Notes: generated by a model from the sequence alone, not told the origin. A stretch of 7,309 bases of DNA from Rubrivivax sp. (GCA_004211235.1 SEEY01000188.1:1-7309); one strand, 5' to 3'; counted from the stretch's first letter, positions 1-6,265 are shown. Translations and numbers: made by a program.

Positions 1-40
1 GCTGGAGCGCCAGCGGCTGATGCGCGACATGCACGACGGC
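1..40 (+). other. Inverted histidine-kinase H-box fragment at a junction
   Basis: Read on the + strand from position 2, this stretch encodes LERQRLMRDMHDG, the phospho-acceptor H-box of HisKA_3 (NarX/DesK-type) kinases. The adjoining gene from 41 onward is clearly coded on the minus strand, so the box is inverted relative to the kinase it should belong to. Its reverse complement matches 5452-5491 inside the second kinase gene at 39 of 40 bases, the only difference being at position 16 (5476 there). The match ends at the junction near 40/41. The minus-strand frame of HK1 stays open across these bases but reads only the antisense of an H-box (AVVHVAHQPLALQ). The sequence shows the inversion directly. 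Whether it is biological or an assembly or amplification chimera cannot be told from this window. Confidence 0.8.
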
Positions 41-1324
41 GCGCAGCTGCTCGTGCTGCAGGGCCAGCTCCGCCTCGCGCTCGGCCAGCCGCGCGGCCAG
101 CACGCGGCTGGCGGACTCGGCCTGCGCCACCGCGCCGGTGAAGCGGCGCAGCGCGGCGTACAGGAAGCTGCCCGTCAGCAGCAGCGCGCCGTAGGGCAGC
201 AGGTAGATGGTTTCCGGCGTGATGCGCTGCGCGGCCAGCAGCCAGTCGTGCACCGCGAAGCCGAGGATGACCCACAGCGCCGCGACGATGACGCGCAGCT
301 CACGGCGCCCGCCGCGCACGGCCAGCACGGTCAGCACGCCGGTGACGGTCAGCCCCGCCGCGAGGTTGGTGCCATGCTGCACCAGCAGCCCCAGCGGCAT
401 CAGGCCGGGGACGGTGATCAGCGTGCCGGCCAGCACGAACAGCGCAAGCCCACGCTCGAGGCGCGGCAGCCGGCGCGCGTCGAAGCGGAAGGCGAAGAGA
501 TAGGTCGCCAGCATCAACCAGGACACCGAGGCCGCCGTCATCCACCAGAACCACTCGGAGGCCGTGTCGGAGTTCGGCAGGTTGATGAACAGGTGCAGGT
601 TGCGCACCGTCCAGCCGATCGCTGCGCAGGCGAAGTAGAGATAGCCGCGCTCGTCCCGGCGGCCCAGCCAGACGATGAAGGACAGCAGCCCCAGCGCCAG
701 CATCGCGAGGCTGGCCGCGGCCGGCACCGTCTGCTGCAGCGCGCTGCGCAGCGCGTGCCGCTCGCGCAGCTCCACCTCCGGGCCCACCCACACGTGCGAC
801 AGCGCGTGGAAGCGCCCCTGGCGGCTGGGCGTGCCCAGCGCGAGCGTCAGCGTCTGGCCCGGCGCCATCGCATCGGGCGGCAGCGGAATCAGCAGCGGCC
901 GGTTCCATTGCTCCATGGCGCCGGCCTGGTTGTCGAACACCGGGCGCCAGCCCAGCGCCTCTAGCCGCCACAATTGCGCGGCCTGGGAGATGACGCGCGG
1001 CACGTAGACGACCAGTGGCGTGCCGGGCGCCAGGCCGGCCGGCACCGTCCACTGCAGCCGGTACCAGTGCATCGTGCGTTCGTTGCCCTGCTCGGTGGCG
1101 CGCACGACGTCGCGCCGTTGCAGGTCGGGCAAGGCCACCGGCTGCCACGCGCCGCCCTCCAGCGGCGGGCCGGCGTCGGCTGCGCTGAGCGGCACGACCA
1201 GATGGTCCGCCTGCTCGTAGCGATGCGCCAATCCTTCGCCCGCCTGCGCCGCCCCGCCTGCGGCCGCGAACATCAGCGCCCACAGCAGCACCGACAGCCA
1301 CCGCAGCACGCGCGGCTCAATCAC
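41..1324 (-). CDS. Sensor histidine kinase HK1, 7TM-DISM type, N-terminal part (kinase core missing)
   Basis: This is the sensor part of a membrane histidine kinase; about 428 native residues are present. Residues 1-28 look like a signal peptide (LSVLLWALMFAAAGGAAQA). Residues about 30-190 form a periplasmic beta-rich domain of the 7TMR-DISM type, with HWYRLQW near residue 88. About 197-390 holds seven hydrophobic segments, including SLAMLALGLLSFIVWL and LRVIVAALWVILGFAV. From about 395 an Ala/Glu/Arg-rich coiled coil (RVLAARLAEREAELALQHEQ) leads towards the expected HisKA_3 and ATPase domains, which are absent. The frame was picked because it alone gives a coherent membrane protein. GTG at 1324-1322 is the likely start: it overlaps the end of the response-regulator gene (GTGATTGA, 8-base overlap), which suggests translational coupling; GTG at 1309 is an alternative. 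The family senses ligands, often carbohydrate-like, but the ligand here is unknown. The gene breaks at 40/41 at the inverted H-box. Confidence 0.85.
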
Positions 1325-1988
1325 GCAGCAGCCCCATGCGGCGCGCCTCGTAGACGGCTTCGGTGCGCGAATGCACCTGCAGCTTGCGGTAGATGCGCTT
1401 CACGAAGGTGGTGACGGTGTGCCGCGACACCGCCAGCAGCGGCGCGATCTCCTCGTAGCTGTAGCCCTTGGCGCACAGCGCCAGCACCTCGCGCTCGCGC
1501 GGCGACAGCGTCGCGTCGCCCTCTGCGGTGCCGGCCGGGCCGGACGCGCTGCGCTGCGCCTGCGACCAGGCCGCCGAGCGGCGCAGCATCTGACGCGCGA
1601 TGACGGCGCTGATCGGGCTGCCGCCGGCCTTCAGCACACGCAGCTGCTCGACGATCTCGGCGGGCGACGCGTCTTTCAGCAGGTAGCCGGTGGCGCCGGC
1701 CTCGATGGCCGCCAGCACATGGGCCTCGTCGCCGAACACCGTGACCACCATGGCCTCGCAATCCGGCAGCGATCGCGCGGCCTCGGCAATCAGCGCGGTG
1801 CCGTCGCCATCGGGCAGGCCCAGGTCCACCAGCAGCACGTCGGGCCGGGTGTTGTGCAGCAGGTGCACGCCCGCGGCAAGGGTGGCCGCCTGGCCCACCA
1901 CCTGCATGTCTCCTGCCGCCTCCACCGCCGCCGCAAACGGCTGCAGCACGGTGGGGTCGTCGTCGACGATCAGCACGCGCAGTTTCAT
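1317..1988 (-). CDS. NarL/FixJ (LuxR-type) two-component response regulator
   Basis: A 223-residue cytoplasmic DNA-binding regulator of normal family length. The receiver domain (1 to about 120) has the acidic pocket D10/D11, phospho-acceptor D55 (VLLVDLGLP), switch residue T83 (MVVTVFGD) and K105 (GYLLKD). After a Gln/Ser/Ala/Gly linker, the LuxR-type HTH spans about 160-222: LSPREREVLALCAKGYSYEE, then recognition-helix residues VSRHTVTTFVKRIYRKL. ATG at 1988-1986 is chosen because MKLRVLIVDDD is the usual start of the fold; a longer reading from 2099 adds residues that do not belong to the family. No good Shine-Dalgarno precedes the ATG, and a possible -10 lies only 7 bases away, so the mRNA may be leaderless. 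HK1 follows with an 8-base overlap and is the likely partner kinase. NarL-type regulators bind short inverted repeats as dimers, and one lies just upstream (2031-2050), so autoregulation is likely. Confidence 0.95.
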   Translation of the reverse strand: MKLRVLIVDDDPTVLQPFAAAVEAAGDMQVVGQAATLAAGVHLLHNTRPDVLLVDLGLPDGDGTALIAEAARSLPDCEAMVVTVFGDEAHVLAAIEAGATGYLLKDASPAEIVEQLRVLKAGGSPISAVIARQMLRRSAAWSQAQRSASGPAGTAEGDATLSPREREVLALCAKGYSYEEIAPLLAVSRHTVTTFVKRIYRKLQVHSRTEAVYEARRMGLLRD

Positions 1989-1995
1989 GCGATCG

Positions 1996-2001
1996 AGTGT
2001 A
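1996..2001 (-). promoter_or_regulatory. Possible -10 box (TACACT) of the regulator-HK1 operon
   Basis: On the minus strand this reads TACACT, 4 of 6 to the sigma-70 -10 consensus, within AGTGTAGG (+ strand 1996-2003). The same eight bases occur at 6183-6190 in front of HK2, in both cases exactly 30 bp from the shared palindrome. No convincing -35 is seen at the right distance, which would fit an activator-dependent promoter. Only 7 bases separate this box from the ATG of the regulator. It could instead be a second protein-binding site. Confidence 0.4.
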
Positions 2002-2030
2002 GGGAGCAGGGCTCCACAGAGTTGGGGAAA

Positions 2031-2050
2031 CGTGCCGTGATTGCGGTACG
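2031..2050. promoter_or_regulatory. Operator-like inverted repeat, copy A
   Basis: The sequence is CGTGCCG, then TGATTG, then CGGTACG: two 7-base arms that pair at six of seven positions (the mismatch faces 2034 with 2047). It sits near the middle of the divergent promoter region, 30 bp from the leftward -10 candidate and 31 bp from the rightward one, so its centre would be about 50 bp upstream of both predicted transcription starts. Copy B at 6219-6236 keeps both six-base arms and the 6-base spacing. The size and symmetry suit a dimer of a NarL-type regulator, and such a regulator is encoded next door. That binding assignment is inference. Confidence 0.65.
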
Positions 2051-2076
2051 GGAAGGGTGTTCGTCGCGCTGCCGAA

Positions 2077-2086
2077 TTTCCAGAAT
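2077..2086 (+). promoter_or_regulatory. Possible -10 region of the PEP-CTERM gene cluster
   Basis: TTTCCAGAAT contains CAGAAT (2081-2086), 4 of 6 to the -10 consensus. The other divergent region has TTTCCATAGT at the matching place (6266-6275). No strong -35 is present. The predicted start of transcription would lie near 2093, giving a leader of about 20 bases with the GGAG ribosome site at 2103-2106. Confidence 0.35.
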
Positions 2087-2113
2087 GGGGCCATCCCAAC
2101 CCGGAGCTTCAAC

Positions 2114-2752
2114 ATGCGCAACCCCTTCGTGACACGAGCCGCCGCGGCACTCGCCATGGCCTGCACCGCAGGCGCTCACGCGGGCGCCATCGCCGACTTC
2201 GAGAGCGGCCTGCCGACCGGCTGGACGGCGGCGGGCAACGCCTGGGCGGTGGTCGCCGAGGCGACCGGCTCCGTGCACATCGGCCCCGCGCAAGGTGCCA
2301 GCTTCGCCGCGTCCGGCGCACCTGGCACGGCGAGCGAATCAGCCACCGGCACCCTCACGTCCGGGCCGCTGACGGCCAGTTTCGACACCCTCCAGTGGCA
2401 GGCCACCGGCTGGTCGGGGCCCGGGGGCAACGGGGCCAACCGGTTCGAGCTCCTGAACGCCAGCCAGATCGTCGTTGGCACGGTCGCCGCGCCGCTGAAC
2501 GACAACTGGTCGACCCGCAGCTTCAACCTGGCGGCGGCCGGATTCCATGCCGGCGACACCTTCTATTTCCGTGCCGTCGACAGCGATGCCAATACCGGCG
2601 GTGTCGGCTACGCATGGCTTGCCGTGGATGACGTCCGGTTCAGCGGCGCGCCTCTGCCGGTGCCCGAGCCTGGCGCTGCGGCGCTGTTCGCCGCGGGCCT
2701 CACCGTACTCGGCGTGCTGGCGCGCGGCCGCGCCGTGGCCGGTTACCGCTGA
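2114..2752 (+). CDS. PEP-CTERM sorted exported protein
   Basis: A 212-residue secreted protein. Residues 1-23 are a signal peptide (FVTRAAAALAMACTAGAHA). The body (about 25-180) is rich in Gly, Ala, Ser and Thr with alternating beta-like segments, ending in YAWLAVDDVRFSG, as in jelly-roll or carbohydrate-binding-like domains of exported proteins; no catalytic motif is seen. The C-terminus is a classical PEP-CTERM sorting tag: VPEPG at 183-187, a hydrophobic helix (AAALFAAGLTVLGVLA) and a short Arg-containing tail. In known systems such tags are processed by exosortase (EpsH family) and go with exopolysaccharide or biofilm matrix; no exosortase is in this window. ATG at 2114 is chosen because GGAG lies 7 bases ahead and the signal peptide begins there; a GTG at 2057 would add residues before it. 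It is divergent from the regulator gene and shares the operator at 2031-2050. Confidence 0.88.
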   Translation: MRNPFVTRAAAALAMACTAGAHAGAIADFESGLPTGWTAAGNAWAVVAEATGSVHIGPAQGASFAASGAPGTASESATGTLTSGPLTASFDTLQWQATGWSGPGGNGANRFELLNASQIVVGTVAAPLNDNWSTRSFNLAAAGFHAGDTFYFRAVDSDANTGGVGYAWLAVDDVRFSGAPLPVPEPGAAALFAAGLTVLGVLARGRAVAGYR

Positions 2753-2770
2753 CCACGGTGGGGTCGCCCC

Positions 2771-2980
2771 ATGCCACGCCGCACTTGCTGCTGGCTCGCC
2801 GCGCGTGTGCTGATGCTGTGCTGCGTCGCCTGGCTCGGCGTGCCGCCGACGTCGCCGCCGCCCCGCAGTGGCGCGACGGCCGCAGCCAACCTGCCCCGCA
2901 TCAGCATCTGGCCCGAAACGCCGCCCAAGGTCAGCGCCACCCGCTTTCGCCGCCGCCGCATGGCCTGGCAGAGCCCGTGA
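2771..2980 (+). CDS. Small hypothetical exported or membrane protein
   Basis: A possible 69-residue protein not recognised as any family. It has a basic start (MPRRT), a Cys-rich hydrophobic stretch at about 6-24 (CCWLAARVLMLCCVAWLG), a Pro-rich segment (VPPTSPPP), and an Arg-rich end (RFRRRRMAWQSP). There is no clear lipobox. Its codons end in G or C almost throughout, like the neighbours, and it fits between the PEP-CTERM gene (18 bases before) and the M61 gene (28 bases after) in one orientation. A G-rich GGTGGGG about 8 bases before the ATG could serve as a ribosome site. High GC makes chance open frames common here, and two other forward frames are open across part of this stretch, so this remains moderate. 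Confidence 0.5.
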   Translation: MPRRTCCWLAARVLMLCCVAWLGVPPTSPPPRSGATAAANLPRISIWPETPPKVSATRFRRRRMAWQSP

Positions 2981-2996
2981 CGGCCTGGCCGCCGAC

Positions 2997-3001
2997 AGGA
3001 G
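2997..3001 (+). promoter_or_regulatory. Shine-Dalgarno AGGAG that fixes the M61 start
   Basis: AGGAG lies 7 bases before the ATG at 3009, directly ahead of a good signal peptide. This rules out longer in-frame starts as far upstream as 2868, whose extra residues read as low-complexity sequence from an alternative frame of the small gene. Confidence 0.8.
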
Positions 3002-3008
3002 ATATCCG

Positions 3009-4913
3009 ATGAACCGATGGCTCACCCTCTTCGGCGCGCTGTGCGCCAGCTTCTGGCTCACCGCCGTCAACGCCTTTGCCGCATCCGATGACGACACACC
3101 ACGGCCCGCGATGACCGTGCGCGTCGACGCCTCGAACACCGCGCAATGGATCTTCCAGGTCCATGAAACCATTCCCGCCGAGTCCGGGCCGCTGCGGCTG
3201 CTCTACCCGCGCTGGTTGCCGGGCTTTCACGGACCGGCGGGCGACGTCGTGCAGCTGGCCGGCCTGACGGTGCGGGTCGGCGGCCAGCGGCTGCTGTGGA
3301 CGCGTGCGGCGGATGAACTGCACGGCTTCGACGTGCAGGTGCCAGAGGGCGCCCATGCCATCGACGTGCACTACCAGTGGCTGGGCCCGACCAAGGGCGC
3401 CCTGAGCGACAGCCTGCAGTCGCGCGACGCCCTGGCCCTGACCTGGCCGTCGCTGCTGCTCTATCCGTCCAACCGCCCGCTCGCCGAGATGGAAGTGGCA
3501 AGCCGCGTGAAGCTGCCGGTCGGCTGGTCCTGGGGCAGCGCGCTGCGGGCCTCGGCGGTTTCGACGCAAGGCGAAGGGTGGGTCGAGTTCCAGACCGAAA
3601 CGCTGGAGACGCTGCTGGACTCGCCCGTCTATGCCGGCGTGAACTACCGCCGTGTGGAACTGGACCCGCCTGGCACCGCACGGCCGGCCGCGCTGCATCT
3701 CTTTCGCACACGTGATGGCGGCACGGCGCCCAGCGACGAGCAGATCGACACGCACCGGCGCCTGCTTCAGCAGGCCGAGAAGCTGTTCGGCTTTCGGCCC
3801 TGGCGGCACTACGACCTGTTGCTGGCCGACGGCAAGGGCTTCGGCCACATCGCGCTGGAGCATCACGAGTCCAGCGAGAACAGCTACGACGGTGACTACT
3901 TCGCCGACTGGGCCGCCGCCAGCCGCTCGCGCGACGACCTGGCCCATGAGCTGACCCATGCCTGGAACGGCAAGTTCCGCCGGCCGCGCGGGCTGGAGCA
4001 GCTCGACCTCAACTCGCCCACGCGCAACGAGCTGCTGTGGGTCTACGAAGGCCTGACGCAGTACTGGGGCCAGGTGCTGGCCGTGCGCAGCGGGCTGGTG
4101 ACGGCCGAGCAGATGCGCCACGACCTGGCATTGACCGGCGCGCGCACCGCCGACCTGCCCGGCCGGCAATGGCGCGACTTGCAGGACACGACGAACACGC
4201 CGGCGCTGGCTTCGCACGGCACGCAGAAGTGGTGGGACTGGACGCTCGGCTATGACTACTACAACGACGCCGCGCTGCTGATCTGGCTGGATGCCGACAC
4301 GCTGATCCGCGAACGCAGCGGCGGCCAGCGCTCGCTGGACGACTTCGCGCGGCGCTTTTTTAACGGCCAGGACGGCAACCGCACGCCCAGCGTCTACGGC
4401 ATCGACGACGTCGTGGCAGCGTTGAACGCGGTGGAGCCGATGGACTGGCGCCGCTTCCTGCGCGCGCGGCTGGATCACCGCATGCCCACGACGACGCTCG
4501 ACGGCCTGGCGCGCAGCGGCTGGACGGTCGCCTTCGTCGACAAGCGCACGCCGCTGCAGCTGGCCTCGCTGAACGCGAAGAAGCCGCTGTTCTCGATGCG
4601 CTATTCGGCCGGGGTGAGCGTGGACGCCGAAGGCAGCGTCGTCGGGGTCAACTGGGCCTCGCCCGCTTTCAGCGCCGGGCTGGCACCGGACGACAAGCTG
4701 CTCGCCGTCAACGGCCGGGCCTTCACGCCCGAACGCGCGGAAGCGGCGCTGAACGACAACCGCAGTGGCGACAAGCCGCTGCAGCTGCTGATCCACCGCG
4801 ACGACGAGTTCCGCACCGTGGCGCTGGACGTGCGCACCGGGCCGCGCCACCCGGTGCTGCAGCGCGTGGAAGGCCGGCCCGATGTGCTGGCGGAGATCTT
4901 CAAGGCCCGCTAG
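3009..4913 (+). CDS. Secreted M61 family metallo-aminopeptidase with PDZ domain
   Basis: A 634-residue zinc peptidase of family M61 (glycyl aminopeptidase type), which in characterised members removes N-terminal Gly or Ala. Residues 1-24 are a signal peptide (LTLFGALCASFWLTAVNAFA), so it acts in the periplasm or outside. About 35-220 is the M61 N-terminal beta domain (LLYPRWLPGFHGP). The catalytic domain carries LEHHES at 283-288, matching the family GLEH motif, then the zinc site HELTH at 313-317 (H313, E314, H317) and E347 in YEGLTQYWG as the likely third ligand. A PDZ domain follows at about 535-615 (GVNWASPAFSAGLAPDDKLL, then AVNGR). All key residues are present and the length is normal. 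It lies last in a likely operon with the PEP-CTERM gene, which hints at processing of exported proteins or peptides; that is inference. Its last 14 bases overlap the end of HK2. Confidence 0.95.
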   Translation: MNRWLTLFGALCASFWLTAVNAFAASDDDTPRPAMTVRVDASNTAQWIFQVHETIPAESGPLRLLYPRWLPGFHGPAGDVVQLAGLTVRVGGQRLLWTRAADELHGFDVQVPEGAHAIDVHYQWLGPTKGALSDSLQSRDALALTWPSLLLYPSNRPLAEMEVASRVKLPVGWSWGSALRASAVSTQGEGWVEFQTETLETLLDSPVYAGVNYRRVELDPPGTARPAALHLFRTRDGGTAPSDEQIDTHRRLLQQAEKLFGFRPWRHYDLLLADGKGFGHIALEHHESSENSYDGDYFADWAAASRSRDDLAHELTHAWNGKFRRPRGLEQLDLNSPTRNELLWVYEGLTQYWGQVLAVRSGLVTAEQMRHDLALTGARTADLPGRQWRDLQDTTNTPALASHGTQKWWDWTLGYDYYNDAALLIWLDADTLIRERSGGQRSLDDFARRFFNGQDGNRTPSVYGIDDVVAALNAVEPMDWRRFLRARLDHRMPTTTLDGLARSGWTVAFVDKRTPLQLASLNAKKPLFSMRYSAGVSVDAEGSVVGVNWASPAFSAGLAPDDKLLAVNGRAFTPERAEAALNDNRSGDKPLQLLIHRDDEFRTVALDVRTGPRHPVLQRVEGRPDVLAEIFKAR

Positions 4914-6162
4914 CGCCCGACGCCTGCCGCAACGGCAGCCGCAGCTTCACCCGGGTGCCCTGCCCCGGCGCGCTGTGCCAGTGCAGCGCCGCGCCCAGCG
5001 CCTGCGCGCGCTGGCGCATGCTGGTCAGGCCCTGGCCGCTCGCGGCGGACGCGATGTCGAATCCGCAGCCGTCGTCCTGGATGCACACCTCCAGCGCATC
5101 GCCCGCTGCCTGCGCCGACAGGCTGAGCGTGTGCGCCTGGGCATGCTTGATGACGTTGGTCATCGCCTCCTGGATCAACCGCAGCACCTGCAACGCCAGC
5201 GCCGGCTCTAGCCAGGGCAGCGGCGGCATGTCGGCCATGGCCCATTCCAGCTTCAGGCCGGCGCCGTCCAGGCGATGGCCCACGCGCGTGCGCAGCGTCG
5301 CCAGCAGCGTGGCCAGGTCGTGCTCCAGAGGTTCCAGCGAGTCGATGGTCAGCCGAAGGTCTTCGATGGCGCTGCGCAGCAGTTCGGCCAGCGCCGCACC
5401 GCCGACGCCGCTCTCGGCCATGCGCAGCAGCGCGATGAGGTGCGAACCGACGCCGTCGTGCATGTCGCGCATCAGGCGCTGGCGCTCCAGCAGCAGCGCG
5501 TGCTCCCGCTCGGTCTCGTGCATGCGCTGCTGCTGCAGCCGCAGGGCTTCACCCAGCGCCTCGGCCTCGCGGCGGCTCACCAGCGCATCGCGGTAGGCCA
5601 CCTGCAACCGGTAGCCATGCGCAGCCACGCAGACGAACAAGAGACCACAGCCAAGCGCGTGCACGCCGTAGCCCGGGTGCATGGCCACGGCCAGGGTGGA
5701 CAGCGCCGTGATCGGCACCGCCAGCACCAGCCCCATGCGCGGCGTGGCCGGGGCATAGGTGCTGGCAAACAGCACGCTGACGTTGAAGGCACAGGCCAGC
5801 AGCATCGGCAGTTGGGGCGACGGCCCCTGCGACAGCATCAACGGCGTCAGGCCCCAGGCCGTGCTGCTCACCGCGATGCTGACGTGCAGCCACGGCAACC
5901 AGCGCGGCAGCACGGCCGCCAGGTCCTGCCGGCCCGCCAGCCGCCAGCCGATCCAGGCCTGGCCGAGGCAACCGACGTAAGCCGTCGCCGCCCACGCCAG
6001 CCGCCAGCCCAGCGGCGCAAAGTCCTCCCACGCCAGCACCATGCCGGCGATGAGCACGGCCAGCGCGGTCATGGTGCCGCGCAGGTGCGTGAGGAACAGG
6101 CGCATCGAGTCGAGCTCCACGCGCTGGCGCAACTGCTCCGTGTCCGGCACCACGTCGGTCAT
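4900..6162 (-). CDS. Sensor histidine kinase HK2, HisKA_3 (NarL-partner) class
   Basis: A complete 420-residue membrane kinase. Six hydrophobic segments lie at about 30-48, 52-74, 88-110, 119-138, 143-161 and 165-186, forming an integral-membrane sensor with little periplasmic sequence; I do not recognise the sensor family. A coiled coil (about 190-228) leads to the H-box LERQRLMRDMHDGVG with phospho-acceptor H235. The ATPase domain shows the N-box EAMTNVIKHA (N336), the G1 motif DDGCGFD (363-369) and the G2 motif GQGLTSMRQRA (from 377). Kinases of this class phosphorylate NarL/LuxR-type regulators. ATG at 6162-6160 is chosen because AGGAGG lies 8 bases ahead; a longer frame reaching 6405 would run into the divergent gene. 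No regulator gene adjoins it, so the nearby NarL-type regulator at 1317-1988 is a candidate partner (inference). Its stop overlaps the M61 gene by 14 bases, tail to tail. Confidence 0.95.
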   Translation of the reverse strand: MTDVVPDTEQLRQRVELDSMRLFLTHLRGTMTALAVLIAGMVLAWEDFAPLGWRLAWAATAYVGCLGQAWIGWRLAGRQDLAAVLPRWLPWLHVSIAVSSTAWGLTPLMLSQGPSPQLPMLLACAFNVSVLFASTYAPATPRMGLVLAVPITALSTLAVAMHPGYGVHALGCGLLFVCVAAHGYRLQVAYRDALVSRREAEALGEALRLQQQRMHETEREHALLLERQRLMRDMHDGVGSHLIALLRMAESGVGGAALAELLRSAIEDLRLTIDSLEPLEHDLATLLATLRTRVGHRLDGAGLKLEWAMADMPPLPWLEPALALQVLRLIQEAMTNVIKHAQAHTLSLSAQAAGDALEVCIQDDGCGFDIASAASGQGLTSMRQRAQALGAALHWHSAPGQGTRVKLRLPLRQASGASGP

Positions 6163-6170
6163 GCAGCCAG

Positions 6171-6176
6171 CCTCCT
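6171..6176 (-). promoter_or_regulatory. Strong Shine-Dalgarno (AGGAGG) of HK2
   Basis: The minus strand reads AGGAGG, then 8 bases, then the ATG at 6162. It decides the HK2 start. If the TACACT at 6183-6188 is the -10, transcription would begin almost on this site, giving a very short leader. Confidence 0.8.
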
Positions 6177-6182
6177 GGCGCC

Positions 6183-6188
6183 AGTGTA
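6183..6188 (-). promoter_or_regulatory. Possible -10 box (TACACT) of HK2
   Basis: Identical to the box before the response regulator (1996-2001) and at the same 30-bp distance from the shared palindrome. The 30 bases between box and palindrome match the other copy at 17 positions, suggesting the two regions are diverged duplicates. No clear -35 is seen. Confidence 0.4.
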
Positions 6189-6218
6189 GGAACGCCGTCT
6201 CATCAGAAGGGAGGAGAC

Positions 6219-6236
6219 GTGCCGCATTCGCGGTAC
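6219..6236. promoter_or_regulatory. Operator-like inverted repeat, copy B
   Basis: GTGCCG, CATTCG, CGGTAC: the same arms and the same 6-base gap as copy A, and preceded by the same AC. Five of six arm positions pair, and one more pair (6225 with 6230) extends the arms inward. The gap sequence differs from copy A, as expected when only the arms are contacted by protein. It lies between HK2 and the repeat-protein gene, 65 bases before the latter's ATG (64 in copy A). Confidence 0.65.
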
Positions 6237-6265
6237 AGCCCCCCACACACAGGGACGGTGGCGGC

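Noticed and set aside
41..52. On the + strand the H-box seems to continue as AQLL, resembling the GAQLL that often follows HDG in such kinases
   Set aside because: These bases are also the antisense of the HK1 coiled coil (HEQLR), which continues smoothly on the minus strand, and two residues would be missing. It may have served as microhomology for the fold-back, but is not good evidence of coding on +.
20..964. Long + strand open frame beginning MRDMHDG
   Set aside because: Only its first residues (positions 1-40) are genuine H-box sequence. The rest is the antisense of HK1, Gln/Arg/His-rich low complexity as expected opposite a GC-rich gene.
1056..1066. CCGGTACC palindrome inside HK1, considered as a third operator copy
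   Set aside because: It contains CGGTAC but lacks the GTGCCG arm at the 6-base spacing, and lies inside a coding sequence.
300..1301. 333-residue minus-strand open frame beginning at GTG 1301
   Set aside because: It is out of frame with the coherent 7TM-DISM protein on the same strand and reads as Ala/Arg/Gly low complexity; it is a shadow of HK1.
2733..2758. CCGTGG ... CCACGG inverted repeat across the PEP-CTERM stop codon, considered as a terminator
   Set aside because: The arms are only 6 bp with a 14-base loop, and no T-tract follows; in DNA this GC-rich such repeats are common.
2931..4850. 639-residue minus-strand open frame
   Set aside because: It is the antisense of the M61 peptidase, which has all its catalytic motifs on the + strand; the product has no recognisable domain.
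4868..4913. Search for an intrinsic terminator between the convergent genes
   Set aside because: The genes overlap, and no stem followed by a T-run is visible on either strand.
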